A DNA stretch of 64,000 nt from contig CAYMFM010000003.1 of assembly GCA_964389685.1 (NCBI GenBank), forward strand, positions 97,885-161,884, in the 5' to 3' direction. A program made the translations under genes and the position numbers. Below the pieces are notes generated by a model. It saw only the letters and a program-made list of their open reading frames with translations, did not search any database and had not been told where the DNA came from. This document shows, piece by piece, positions 24,938-34,740 of the stretch. Origin of the DNA: G020353115 sp964389685. Lineage in GTDB: Bacteria; Bacteroidota; Bacteroidia; Bacteroidales; VadinHA17. The first letter of the stretch is position 1; each line of letters opens with the position of its first letter.

Positions 24938-25836
24938 TGACATATCATACACCGGTTCTTTTAAACGAGAGTGTGGATGGATTGGAAATTAATCCGGAGG
25001 GAATCTATGTAGATGCGACATTTGGTGGAGGAGGGCATTCAAGGGAAATCATTCAGCGACTAAAAACCGGTCGTTTAATTGCGTTTGATCAGGATGAAGA
25101 TGCTGAAAGAAATGTAATTAAAGACGAACGGTTTTTGTTTATCAATCAGAATTTTAGGTATTTAAGAAATAACCTGAAATACCATGGCATCCAATCCATT
25201 GATGGTTTAATAGCCGACCTGGGGGTATCTTCTCACCATCTGGACGTGCCGGAAAGAGGATTTTCATTTTCCCACAGGGGAGGGTTGGATATGCGCATGA
25301 ACAGGAAAGCTTCTCTGACAGCCGGGAAAGTGCTGAACGGCTATAGTGAAGAGGATCTTCAGGCCATCTTTTCCTCTTATGGAGAGATCAGGAATAGTAA
25401 AAAGCTGGCACACCGGGTTATTCAGGCGAGGAGGGAGAGGACGCTTGAGGAGGTACAACAATTTGTCGAATTGATCGGACCTTGTATACCAGCGAAGCAT
25501 GAAAGTAAATACCTGGCCAAGGTTTTTCAGGCACTCCGTATTGAGGTTAACCGGGAATTGGATTGCCTGAATGAATTATTGGTGCAATGTGTAGATCTGA
25601 TTAAAAAAGAGGGTCGCCTTGTCATGATCACCTATCACTCACTTGAGGACAGAATGGTCAAGAATTTTATCAGATCGGGTAATGTAGATGGTTTATTAGA
25701 TAAGGATTTTTACGGAAATATAGAGGTGCCTTTTGCTCCGGTAAACAAGAAAGTCATTATTCCGGGAGCGACCGAAATACGCAGGAATAGCAGGGCACGA
25801 AGTGCAAAACTGAGAATTGCCAGAAAGGTTATATGA
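24937..25836 (+). CDS. rsmH: 16S rRNA (cytosine(1402)-N(4))-methyltransferase RsmH
   Basis: A 299-residue SAM-dependent methyltransferase that modifies C1402 of 16S rRNA in the P site. The SAM motif is DATFGGGGHSREI, followed by DGLIADLGVSSHHLD with the catalytic region, and RGFSFSHRGGLDMRM is a family signature. The C-terminal RNSRARSAKLRIARK is diagnostic. It starts on the last base of mraZ and overlaps the ftsL-like gene by 4 bases. Confidence 0.97.
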   Translation: MTYHTPVLLNESVDGLEINPEGIYVDATFGGGGHSREIIQRLKTGRLIAFDQDEDAERNVIKDERFLFINQNFRYLRNNLKYHGIQSIDGLIADLGVSSHHLDVPERGFSFSHRGGLDMRMNRKASLTAGKVLNGYSEEDLQAIFSSYGEIRNSKKLAHRVIQARRERTLEEVQQFVELIGPCIPAKHESKYLAKVFQALRIEVNRELDCLNELLVQCVDLIKKEGRLVMITYHSLEDRMVKNFIRSGNVDGLLDKDFYGNIEVPFAPVNKKVIIPGATEIRRNSRARSAKLRIARKVI

Positions 25837-26210
25837 GAAAAGGAAGAAACATAGAGTTTATTGAAGATCAACATGCACAGAAAGAGACAAGAAAAAGCTC
25901 TTTCCGGAATTTTATCGATGGTACGGTACTAACCAGGGAGACGGTCATCAAACAACTGCCCTATATCATTTTTGTTGTGTTTCTGGCAATCCTCTACATC
26001 GGGAACAGGTATCATGCCGAGAAAGTAGTCAGAGAGACCGTTTCTCTTCAAAATGAGGTAAAGGAACTGCGGGCGGAAGCCATTACAACATCTGCCGAGC
26101 TGATGTCCAAAAGCCGGCAATCTGCAGTGGCAAAAATGGTAGAAGAGAATGATTTGGGTTTGGAAGAGCTCCTTGATCCACCCGAGAAGATTGTATTGAA
26201 TAAAAAGTAG
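25833..26210 (+). CDS. ftsL: FtsL-like division protein
   Basis: A 125-residue bitopic protein. A basic cytoplasmic N-terminus of about 45 residues is followed by one transmembrane helix (LPYIIFVVFLAILYIGNRYH) and a periplasmic coiled-coil stretch (ETVSLQNEVKELRAEAITTS). FtsL sequences are poorly conserved, so the call rests on size, topology and its place between rsmH (4-base overlap) and ftsI (10-base gap). It would join FtsQ and FtsB-like partners to activate FtsW-FtsI. Confidence 0.85.
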   Translation: MRKGRNIEFIEDQHAQKETRKSSFRNFIDGTVLTRETVIKQLPYIIFVVFLAILYIGNRYHAEKVVRETVSLQNEVKELRAEAITTSAELMSKSRQSAVAKMVEENDLGLEELLDPPEKIVLNKK

Positions 26211-26220
26211 ATCGGTTCAC

Positions 26221-28341
26221 ATGTCGTTAAAAAGGGATATCGTCTGGAGAGTCGCCATCATCTACATCGGGGTTCTGTTATTCTCGATCGCCATTGTTGG
26301 AAAGATCACCTATTTGCAATTTGTAAAGGGGAATGAGTTAGCTGCAAAAGCCGAAACATTAACACTGAAGGAGTTCATTATTCAACCGAATCGCGGTGAT
26401 ATTTATGCTTCGGATAATCGACTGCTTGCAAGTTCCATTCCTTACTATGAAATCAGGATGGATCTGAACAGTAATGCCATGTCAGCAGAACTGTTTAACC
26501 GCGACATTGATTCTCTGGCCTACTGTTTATCCCGGCTTTTTAAAGATAAATCCAGTTATGCCTATAAACAGGAGTTGATGACCGCACGAAGGAATGGGGA
26601 ACGATACCACCTGATCCAGCGGGGAGTGAATTACACAAAATTAAAAGAATTAAAAACGTTCCCCATATTCCGTGAAGGACGATATAAAGGTGGATTAATT
26701 TATGTGCAGGACAACCAACGGATATTGCCTCATTCAAACCTGGCTTCCCGCACCATTGGCTACCTGACGAAAGGGAGTTCGGGTAACGTGGTTGGCATAG
26801 AAGGAGCCTATGACCATGAACTTAGTGGAAGAGTTGGTGTAAGACTGATGCAAAAATTATCCGGAAATGTCTGGATGCCGGTTACGGATAAAAATGAAGT
26901 AGAACCCAAGGACGGGAATGATATCATTACCACCATCGATATAAACCTGCAGGATGTAGCTGAAAATGCCTTGCTCAGTCAATTGATCAAACATGATGCC
27001 CATCACGGATCGGTGATCCTGATGGAAGTGAAAACAGGCGAAGTAAAGGCAATCGTGAATCTTGAAAAAGGGAGGAACGGAAAATACAGGGAAAATTACA
27101 ATTACGCCATCGGAGAAAGCACTGAACCCGGTTCGACATTTAAACTTGCTTCTCTTCTGGTTGCTCTGGAAGATGGAGTGGTTCAACTGGAAGATACCAT
27201 TGATGCAGGAAATGGCGTGGTTCGTTTCTATGATAAAGATATCCACGATACGAAACGGGGTGGTTATGGCAAAATTACCGTAAAAGAAGCATTTGAGGTT
27301 TCCTCTAATGTCGGAGTCTCCAAATTGATCTATGAAAATTATCACAACCGCCCTACTGATTTTGTCGACCGGCTGTATGCCATGAGGCTGAATGAGAAAC
27401 TGGGAGTGGAGATTAAAGGGGAAGGCCTGCCACAGATCAAATATCCGGGAGATCCCTATTGGTCGGGTATATCATTGCCGATGATGTCTCATGGATATGA
27501 AGTGAGAATGACACCGCTGCAGATCCTTGCATTTTATAATGCCATTGCTAACAATGGCAAAATGGTAAAACCAAGGTTTGTAAAGGAGATCCGGTACCAT
27601 GGAAATGTCATAAAGCGATTCGAGACTGAGGTTCTCAATCCCTCCATCTGTTCGAAAGAAACCGTTAAAAAAGCAATCAAAATGCTTGAAGGGGTCGTGG
27701 AAAATGGCACGGCGAAAAACCTGAATAATTCCAACTACCCGATTGCAGGCAAGACAGGAACTGCACAAATTGCAAACGAAAGATATGGATATACCGTCGA
27801 TTCCAAGGTCTCTTACCAGGCATCTTTCGTGGGTTTCTTCCCCTCTGATAATCCGATGTACTCCTGTATGGTCGTTGTGAATTCTCCTTCGAACGCAGTC
27901 TACTATGGAAACCTGGTTGCCGGGCCTGTCTTTAAAGGAATTGCCGATAAAGTCTATGCAACAAAAATCTATTTACAGAGAGATCAGATATCCGGTAATC
28001 AGGATGAATTTGATTATCCCTATTCAAAGCACGGATCGAAAAAAGACCTGACACTGGTTTTATCATCACTGGGCATTCAGGTTGAAGGAGGGGATGAAGA
28101 ATCTGAGTGGGTTGCTACCCATAAACACGATACTCATGTTGAAATTCAGAATATAGAGATAAACAGGAACCTCATACCCAATGTTGTGGAGATGGGGTTG
28201 CAGGATGCCATTTATCTTCTGGAAGAACTTGGATTAAAAGTGGTGGTGAATGGACGGGGGAAAGTGATAAAACAATCGCTTGTTCCCGGAACAGTGATCC
28301 ATCCGGGGCAGGTAATTCAATTGGACATGAGTTTTAGTTAA
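26221..28341 (+). CDS. ftsI: Division-specific penicillin-binding protein (FtsI/Pbp3) with C-terminal PASTA domain
   Basis: A 706-residue class B penicillin-binding protein. It has a short cytoplasmic tail, one transmembrane helix (about 10-32), an N-terminal pedestal/dimerisation domain and a transpeptidase domain. The active-site motifs are STFK (Ser305-Lys308), SSN (Ser361-Asn363) and KTG (Lys511-Gly513). A C-terminal PASTA-type module (LIPNVVEMGLQDAIYLLEEL to the end) sits at about 640-706, as in the SpoVD-like and Bacteroidota forms but not E. coli FtsI. It cross-links septal peptidoglycan with FtsW. Confidence 0.96.
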   Translation: MSLKRDIVWRVAIIYIGVLLFSIAIVGKITYLQFVKGNELAAKAETLTLKEFIIQPNRGDIYASDNRLLASSIPYYEIRMDLNSNAMSAELFNRDIDSLAYCLSRLFKDKSSYAYKQELMTARRNGERYHLIQRGVNYTKLKELKTFPIFREGRYKGGLIYVQDNQRILPHSNLASRTIGYLTKGSSGNVVGIEGAYDHELSGRVGVRLMQKLSGNVWMPVTDKNEVEPKDGNDIITTIDINLQDVAENALLSQLIKHDAHHGSVILMEVKTGEVKAIVNLEKGRNGKYRENYNYAIGESTEPGSTFKLASLLVALEDGVVQLEDTIDAGNGVVRFYDKDIHDTKRGGYGKITVKEAFEVSSNVGVSKLIYENYHNRPTDFVDRLYAMRLNEKLGVEIKGEGLPQIKYPGDPYWSGISLPMMSHGYEVRMTPLQILAFYNAIANNGKMVKPRFVKEIRYHGNVIKRFETEVLNPSICSKETVKKAIKMLEGVVENGTAKNLNNSNYPIAGKTGTAQIANERYGYTVDSKVSYQASFVGFFPSDNPMYSCMVVVNSPSNAVYYGNLVAGPVFKGIADKVYATKIYLQRDQISGNQDEFDYPYSKHGSKKDLTLVLSSLGIQVEGGDEESEWVATHKHDTHVEIQNIEINRNLIPNVVEMGLQDAIYLLEELGLKVVVNGRGKVIKQSLVPGTVIHPGQVIQLDMSFS

Positions 28342-28355
28342 TCCATAACCAATCG

Positions 28356-29816
28356 ATGAAGCATTTATCAGATATTTTGGAAGGAGTTGCAGTTGAGCAG
28401 TTCATGGGGAATCAGGATCTCATGATCTCCTCGGTGGAATTTGATTCCAGAGAAGTGGAAGATGGGTGTTGTTTCATAGCCGTCAGGGGCACACGGGTAA
28501 ACGGTCATCGCTTTATCCAGGATGCCATCCGAAACGGAGCAAATGCAATCGTATGCGAGGAACTGCCAGAACCAATCAGCGAAGGGATCACATACATCCG
28601 GGTAACCAGTTCAAGCCGTACCCTGGGCGAAATGGCATGCAACTTTTTCGAAAAACCTGCTGAAAAATTGAAACTGATTGGGATTACCGGAACAAACGGA
28701 AAAACCACAACGGCTAACCTGGTCTATCAATCATTGAGAAAACAGGATAAAAACGCCGGATTGATCTCTACCATTGGAAATTTTATCGGTGATCAGGAAT
28801 TTGAGACTACCCATACTACTCCCGACGCGATAATGCTCAATTCACTGCTACACCGTATGGTTGAAGAGAAGTGTGAATATGCTGTCATGGAAGTCAGTTC
28901 TCATGCAATAAGTCAAAACCGTATCGCCGGGTTAACGTTCTATGTTGCGGTGTTTACCAACCTGACCCACGACCATCTCGATTATCATGGCAATTTTGAC
29001 GAATACCTTGCTGCCAAGAAAAAACTCTTTGATGGATTGGAGAGAAAATCCATCGCCCTCTATAACCTGGATGATAAGCATGGGAAAATTGTGGTTCAAA
29101 ATTGTCCTGCCGGATTAAAATCATTCGGGTTACATACACTCGCTGACTTTAAAGGGAAGGTCATCGAAAGTCATTTCAATGGCATGCAGATGCGAATTGA
29201 TCAGACAGAAGTCTGGACACGATTTACCGGGGAATTCAATGCATACAACCTGCTGGCCTGTTACGCTACCTGCAGAATCCTGGGTTTTGAGAACTCCAAA
29301 TCCCTGCAAATCCTGAGCGACCTGTTGCCTGTTCCCGGACGTTTCGAAATCATTACATCCGATAACGGTGTTATTGCCGTGGTGGATTATGCACATACTC
29401 CCGATGCGCTGGAAAACATCCTGGGAACAATCAATAAAATAAGAAAAAAACACCAGCAGGTTATTACCGTAGTCGGAGCAGGTGGGGACAGGGATAAAAC
29501 AAAACGGCCGGTTATGGGCAGCGTTGCTGCCACTGCAAGCGATAAACTAATCCTTACTTCTGATAATCCCCGAAATGAAAATCCGAATGATATTATTCAG
29601 GATATGCTTGAGGGAATTCAAAAAAATCAGAGAAAGAAAGTGGTGAGTATTCAGGATAGAAAGGAAGCCATTCGGATGGCTTCCCTTCTTGCCAGGAGAG
29701 AAGACATCATTTTAATCGCCGGTAAAGGTCATGAAACCTATCAGGAGATAAAAGGCATAAAATATCAGTTCGATGACAGGGAAGTGATCCGGGAGTTATT
29801 TGAAACAACGGATTGA
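28356..29816 (+). CDS. murE: UDP-N-acetylmuramoyl-tripeptide synthetase MurE
   Basis: A 486-residue Mur ligase that adds the third amino acid of the stem peptide, probably meso-diaminopimelate. The N-terminal UDP-binding domain has SSVEFDSREVEDGCCFIAVR, the central domain the ATP loop GITGTNGKTTTANL, and the C-terminal domain SDNPRNENPNDI. That last motif matches the DNPR motif that selects diaminopimelate rather than lysine. The lysine carbamylation region lies around residues 215-230. It is 14 bases after ftsI. Confidence 0.97.
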   Translation: MKHLSDILEGVAVEQFMGNQDLMISSVEFDSREVEDGCCFIAVRGTRVNGHRFIQDAIRNGANAIVCEELPEPISEGITYIRVTSSSRTLGEMACNFFEKPAEKLKLIGITGTNGKTTTANLVYQSLRKQDKNAGLISTIGNFIGDQEFETTHTTPDAIMLNSLLHRMVEEKCEYAVMEVSSHAISQNRIAGLTFYVAVFTNLTHDHLDYHGNFDEYLAAKKKLFDGLERKSIALYNLDDKHGKIVVQNCPAGLKSFGLHTLADFKGKVIESHFNGMQMRIDQTEVWTRFTGEFNAYNLLACYATCRILGFENSKSLQILSDLLPVPGRFEIITSDNGVIAVVDYAHTPDALENILGTINKIRKKHQQVITVVGAGGDRDKTKRPVMGSVAATASDKLILTSDNPRNENPNDIIQDMLEGIQKNQRKKVVSIQDRKEAIRMASLLARREDIILIAGKGHETYQEIKGIKYQFDDREVIRELFETTD

Positions 29817-29864
29817 TAAAACTACAATGAATTCATGAAAAAGCAACAATAAAGGATCTGATCC

Positions 29865-31115
29865 ATGTTCTATTATCTGTTCGAATACCTTGAAACACTT
29901 GATTTTCCCGGAGCAGGGATGTTCCAGTATATATCCTTTCGTTCTGCTTTGGCCGTCATATTTTCACTGATTATTTCACTCCTGTTTGGGAAGAAAATTA
30001 TTCATGCCTTGCAGAAAAAACAGGTTGGTGAGGTAGTTCGGGATCTTGATCTGGAGGGACAGTATCAAAAGACAGGAACCCCCTCAATGGGAGGAATTAT
30101 TATCCTGACTTCAATTCTGATTCCAACATTGCTGTTTGGGGACCTTGGAAATATATATGTGATCCTGATGCTTATCACTACAGTATGGCTCGGATTTGTC
30201 GGCTTTGTGGATGATTACATTAAGATATTTAAAAAGAATAAAGCAGGATTGACCGGTAAATTTAAGATCCTTGGCCAAGTATTACTTGGATTAATTGTTG
30301 GCTTAACCCTTTACCTGAGCGATGATGTTTTTATCAGGGAACGAATCCCCATTGAACAAACGGAGACCTCAACACAGGTTCTGCAATCCGTAGAAGAAGA
30401 ACCGGGAACCAGGAAATACATTAACAGGGATGTGAAATCTACCAAAACGACAATCCCCTTTTTTAAAAACAACGAGTTCGATTATGCCTACATCGTGGCA
30501 TTCCTTGGAGAGAAAAGCCAAAAATGGGCATGGGTGGTTTTTGTTATCGTAACTATTTTCATCGTAACGGCAGTGTCCAACGGGGCAAATCTGACGGATG
30601 GACTGGATGGCCTGGCAACGGGAACATCAGCGATCATCGGTACTACCCTTGGAATCCTTGCCTACGTGTCAGGTAATGTGATCATTGCCGATTATCTGAA
30701 TATCATGTATATCCCCAATACCGGTGAACTGGTGATTTTTGCCAGTGCCTTCATCGGGGCAACAATCGGCTTCTTATGGTATAATTCATACCCGGCACAG
30801 GTTTTTATGGGCGATACCGGAAGCCTGGCAATAGGAGGCATCATCGCTGTATTTGCTATTATTATCCGGAAAGAATTACTGATCCCTATCCTGTGTGGGA
30901 TATTCTTAACCGAAAGCCTCTCCGTGTTGATCCAGGTTAGCCATTTCAAACGGACAAAGAAAAAATATGGTCAGGGTAGACGGATTTTCCAGATGGCACC
31001 CATCCATCACCACTATCAGAAAAAAGGATTCCCGGAACCGAAAATTGTTATCCGGTTTTGGATCATTGGGATCTTATTGGCAGTGATTACAATCGTGACA
31101 CTGAAGATCAGGTAA
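29865..31115 (+). CDS. mraY: Phospho-N-acetylmuramoyl-pentapeptide transferase MraY
   Basis: A 416-residue polytopic enzyme that transfers phospho-MurNAc-pentapeptide to undecaprenyl phosphate (lipid I). Signature motifs are GTPSMGGIIIL, FVDDYIKIFKKNKAGL, NLTDGLDGLATG, FMGDTGSLAIGG and PIHHHYQKKG. It is about 55 residues longer than the E. coli enzyme because of a hydrophilic insertion between transmembrane segments (about residues 155-205, EQTETSTQVLQSVEEE and following), common in Bacteroidota. murF, usually between murE and mraY, is absent here. Confidence 0.97.
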   Translation: MFYYLFEYLETLDFPGAGMFQYISFRSALAVIFSLIISLLFGKKIIHALQKKQVGEVVRDLDLEGQYQKTGTPSMGGIIILTSILIPTLLFGDLGNIYVILMLITTVWLGFVGFVDDYIKIFKKNKAGLTGKFKILGQVLLGLIVGLTLYLSDDVFIRERIPIEQTETSTQVLQSVEEEPGTRKYINRDVKSTKTTIPFFKNNEFDYAYIVAFLGEKSQKWAWVVFVIVTIFIVTAVSNGANLTDGLDGLATGTSAIIGTTLGILAYVSGNVIIADYLNIMYIPNTGELVIFASAFIGATIGFLWYNSYPAQVFMGDTGSLAIGGIIAVFAIIIRKELLIPILCGIFLTESLSVLIQVSHFKRTKKKYGQGRRIFQMAPIHHHYQKKGFPEPKIVIRFWIIGILLAVITIVTLKIR

Positions 31116-31142
31116 GGTGGAAAAAATTAATCGAGATGCAGG

Positions 31143-32480
31143 ATGAAAAAGAAAATTGCAATTCTGGGCGGGGGAGAAAGTGGTGTCGGAGCTGCAGTAC
31201 TGGCAAAAAAACAGGGGTTTGAACCCTTTGTATCGGATAACGGCACCATTAAGGAAAAATATAAAACGGTTCTTTCAAAATATGGAATTAAATGGGAGGA
31301 GAGAAAACATTCCGGTGAATTAATCGGCGATTCAGTTGAAGTGATCAAAAGCCCGGGAATTCCGGATGACGCTGAGATTGTTGCATTCCTTAATAAGAGA
31401 AAAATACCGGTCATCTCAGAGATCGAGTTCGCGGGAAGGTATACCACAGCCAGAAAAATTTGCGTCACCGGAAGCAATGGCAAGACAACCACAACATCAT
31501 GGATCTACCATATGTTGTGTAAGGCAGGAATGAACGCTGCACTGGCAGGAAATGTGGGTAGAAGTTTTGCCCTGCAGGTTGCCGAAGGGAGTTATGATTA
31601 CTATGTTATTGAACTGAGCAGTTTTCAACTCGATGGAATGTTTGACTTCAGGGCGGATATTGGAATCCTGATGAATATTTCTGCAGATCATCTTGACCGG
31701 TATGGATATGATATGCAGCGTTATATTGACTCTAAATTCAGGATCACGCAGAATCAGACTCCCGATGACTACTTCATCTACTGTTATGATGATGAAATAA
31801 CAAGGACCAATATTCACCGCACTATGGGGAAGGCGAAAAGAGTATCCTTCTCCCTTGAAACGGTCCGGGATCAAACGGCATATTTGAAAAAAGAAACGAT
31901 TAATTATCATTTCCAAAAAGAACATATAACCATGTCAATTCACGATTTAGCTCTTGAAGGAAAGCACAATGCTTTAAATTCTATGGCTGCTGGGATCGCC
32001 GGTCAGATATTAAATATCAGGAAAGAGATAATCAGGGAAAGCCTGAGCGATTTTCAGGGAGTCGAACACCGGTTGGAACATGTACTGGCAGTGCATGGAA
32101 TTCGATTCATCAATGACTCGAAAGCAACCAATGTCAACTCAACATGGTATGCACTGGAAAGCATGCCTGAAAATGTTATCTGGATCGTGGGGGGAATCGA
32201 TAAAGGAAACGACTATAGTGTTTTGAAAGGACTGGTAAAGAAAAAAATTAAAGCAATCATATGCCTCGGAAAGGATAACAGCAAAATCTACAGGGCGTTT
32301 GCGGAATCTACCGAAACAATCCTGGAAACAACCTCCATGACCGATGCAGTGCGTACTGCATATTACCTGGGGAAAAAAGGAGATACGGTTTTGTTGTCCC
32401 CCGCATGTGCCAGCTTTGACCTGTTTGAAAACTATGAAGACCGGGGCAGACAATTCAAGGATGCTGTAAGGTATTTGTAA
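31143..32480 (+). CDS. murD: UDP-N-acetylmuramoylalanine--D-glutamate ligase MurD
   Basis: A 445-residue Mur ligase adding D-glutamate. It starts KKIAILGGGESGVGAAVLAK (nucleotide-binding-like N-terminal domain), carries the ATP loop VTGSNGKTTTTSWIYHM, and has the Mur-ligase motifs ELSSFQLDGM, NISADHLDRY and NDSKATNVNSTWYAL. The spacing of 27 bases after mraY and 6 before ftsW fits one transcript. Confidence 0.97.
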   Translation: MKKKIAILGGGESGVGAAVLAKKQGFEPFVSDNGTIKEKYKTVLSKYGIKWEERKHSGELIGDSVEVIKSPGIPDDAEIVAFLNKRKIPVISEIEFAGRYTTARKICVTGSNGKTTTTSWIYHMLCKAGMNAALAGNVGRSFALQVAEGSYDYYVIELSSFQLDGMFDFRADIGILMNISADHLDRYGYDMQRYIDSKFRITQNQTPDDYFIYCYDDEITRTNIHRTMGKAKRVSFSLETVRDQTAYLKKETINYHFQKEHITMSIHDLALEGKHNALNSMAAGIAGQILNIRKEIIRESLSDFQGVEHRLEHVLAVHGIRFINDSKATNVNSTWYALESMPENVIWIVGGIDKGNDYSVLKGLVKKKIKAIICLGKDNSKIYRAFAESTETILETTSMTDAVRTAYYLGKKGDTVLLSPACASFDLFENYEDRGRQFKDAVRYL

Positions 32481-32486
32481 AACATC

Positions 32487-33644
32487 ATGAGAGAACGAAT
32501 TGGAAAATTCCTGAGGGGAGATAAAGTGATCTGGGCAGTCATTATTGTGCTGTCCTTATATTCTATTCTTGCCGTATATTCTTCTACCGGAACCCTTGCA
32601 TATACGCAGATGGGTGGGAATACTACTTATTATCTGCTGCGCCATGGAGTGATCCTGTCGATTGGCATTATCATTATCTTTGTTACTCATCTTATCCCTT
32701 ATAAATACTATTCCAGGCTATCCCAGCTCTTTCTTTTTTTAGCCATTCCTTTGCTGCTACTTACATTACTGCTTGGAACCAGCCTGAATCAGGCAGCCCG
32801 CTGGCTGACCCTGCCGGGTCTCGGGTTTACCATTCAAACATCAGATTTTGCCAAACTTGCCCTGATCATGTATGTCGCCAGGGTGCTGTCGTTGAAACAA
32901 CATGAGATCAAGAGTTATAAAAATGCGTTTATCCCAATAGTGATCCCTGTGATCATCATCTGTATGCTTATTCTTCCGGCCAACCTTTCCACAGCAATCA
33001 TCCTTTTTGCTACATCATTGATCCTGATGTTCATTGGAAGGATCAGCATGAAACACCTACTGGCATTTGGCGGAATAGGAATTCTTGTGGTGGCTGTTTT
33101 CATTAGCAGTGCAATCCTGTTGGATAGAAAAGGAAGAATTGGTACATGGCAGCACAGGATAGAAAATTTTGTTGTGGGAGAAGAGGAAGAGAATTACCAG
33201 GTTGAACAGGCTAAAATTGCAATTGCCACCGGAGGATTGTTTGGGAAAAAACCGGGAAAAAGCATTCAGCGAAATTTTCTGCCACACCCCTATTCAGATT
33301 TTATATATGCCATTATCATAGAGGAGTACGGACTGTTTCTGGGAGCTTTGCCTTTGTTACTGGCGTACCTTTTTTTGCTGTTCAGGGCCGGAGTGATTGT
33401 GAGAAAGAGTATCCGAACCTTCCCGGCATTTCTAGCCATCGGACTGGCGATCAGTATTGTTTTTCAGGCAATGATCAACATGGCAGTTGCAGTAAATCTG
33501 TTACCGGTCACCGGACAAACCCTGCCGTTTGTTAGTATGGGCGGTTCATCGTTATTGTTTACGAGTATTTCTTTCGGGATTATACTCAGCGTTAGCCGGG
33601 GAGCTGAAAAAATAGAACAGGAAGAAGAAAATGAAGCAACATAG
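32487..33644 (+). CDS. ftsW: Lipid II polymerase FtsW (SEDS family)
   Basis: A 385-residue SEDS protein with about ten transmembrane helices. It polymerises glycan strands at the septum together with FtsI. The family signature near the C-terminus (MAVAVNLLPVTGQTLPFVSM, then GGSS) is intact, and the conserved catalytic Asp region follows NFLPHPYSDFIYAIIIEEYG. Position between murD and murG identifies it as FtsW rather than RodA. Its end overlaps murG by 14 bases. Confidence 0.95.
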   Translation: MRERIGKFLRGDKVIWAVIIVLSLYSILAVYSSTGTLAYTQMGGNTTYYLLRHGVILSIGIIIIFVTHLIPYKYYSRLSQLFLFLAIPLLLLTLLLGTSLNQAARWLTLPGLGFTIQTSDFAKLALIMYVARVLSLKQHEIKSYKNAFIPIVIPVIIICMLILPANLSTAIILFATSLILMFIGRISMKHLLAFGGIGILVVAVFISSAILLDRKGRIGTWQHRIENFVVGEEEENYQVEQAKIAIATGGLFGKKPGKSIQRNFLPHPYSDFIYAIIIEEYGLFLGALPLLLAYLFLLFRAGVIVRKSIRTFPAFLAIGLAISIVFQAMINMAVAVNLLPVTGQTLPFVSMGGSSLLFTSISFGIILSVSRGAEKIEQEEENEAT

Positions 33645-34734
33645 GAAAATAATTATCAGTGGAGGTGGAACAGGAGGTCATATCTATCCTGCCATTGCCA
33701 TTGCTCAGGCTCTGAAGAAAAAAGATCCGGGAATGAATATCCTTTTTGTTGGTGCTTCAGGAAAAATGGAGATGGAGAAGATCCCGGCTGCTGGTTTTGA
33801 GATTATCGGACTTCCGGTTACCGGACTGAAAAGAGCATTTACGCTGAAAAACGTGGGGGTGATGATTAACCTGGTGATCAGTATGATTAAAGCAAGAAAC
33901 ATTATTCGGGTTCATAAACCCGATGTGGCTGTTGGGGTGGGGGGATATGCCAGCGGTCCAATCCTGACCATTGCTGCACGAAAAAAAATCCCAACGTTGA
34001 TACAGGAACAAAATTCATACGCTGGAATAACCAATAAAATCCTGGCAAAAAAAACCGATAAAATATGTGTCGCTTATGAAGGAATGGAAAAGTTCTTCCC
34101 TCCAGATAAAATCATATTGACCGGTAATCCTGTCCGCGAAGAGTTGGAAAATATTGAAACGAAGCGGGAAGAAGGATTGAAATATTTTAATCTTGATCCC
34201 GGCCTGCCGGTTATTCTAATCCTGGGAGGAAGCCTGGGAGCAAGAACAATTAACGAAAGTGTGTGGAAACATTTGGACCTGATTGCCGGCAGTAAAACTC
34301 AATGTTTATGGCAGACTGGGAAATTATACTATGCCCAGGCGCTGGAAAAAACAGCTGCTCTGGTAGCAGAAAATCTGAAAGTGTACGAGTTTATCCAGGT
34401 TATGGACCTGGCTTATGCAGTAGCGGACCTTGTAGTATCAAGAGCCGGCGCCGGTACAATCTCAGAATTATGTCTTGTGGCAAAACCGGCAATATTGATC
34501 CCTTCACCCAATGTGGCTGAAGACCATCAAACAAAGAATGCAGAAGCCCTCGTGGAGAAGGAAGCGGCAATCCTTGTGAAAGATCAGGATGCCGAACAGG
34601 TATTAATCCGAAAAGCCCTGGATCTGGTTGAAAATAAAAACCTGCTCACAGATCTTGCCCGTAATATCGGGATGAGGGCAATAAAAAATTCAGCAGCGAA
34701 AATTGCAGGTGAGATCATAACATTAATGAAATAG
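33631..34734 (+). CDS. murG: Lipid II synthase MurG
   Basis: A 367-residue GT-B glycosyltransferase that adds GlcNAc to lipid I at the inner membrane. The N-terminal motifs ISGGGTGGHIYPAIAIAQ and GVGGYASGP, and the C-terminal ILGGSLGARTIN and SRAGAGTISELCLV are diagnostic. It overlaps ftsW by 14 bases and is followed by murC after 6 bases. Confidence 0.97.
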   Translation: MKQHRKIIISGGGTGGHIYPAIAIAQALKKKDPGMNILFVGASGKMEMEKIPAAGFEIIGLPVTGLKRAFTLKNVGVMINLVISMIKARNIIRVHKPDVAVGVGGYASGPILTIAARKKIPTLIQEQNSYAGITNKILAKKTDKICVAYEGMEKFFPPDKIILTGNPVREELENIETKREEGLKYFNLDPGLPVILILGGSLGARTINESVWKHLDLIAGSKTQCLWQTGKLYYAQALEKTAALVAENLKVYEFIQVMDLAYAVADLVVSRAGAGTISELCLVAKPAILIPSPNVAEDHQTKNAEALVEKEAAILVKDQDAEQVLIRKALDLVENKNLLTDLARNIGMRAIKNSAAKIAGEIITLMK

Positions 34735-34740
34735 TGACCG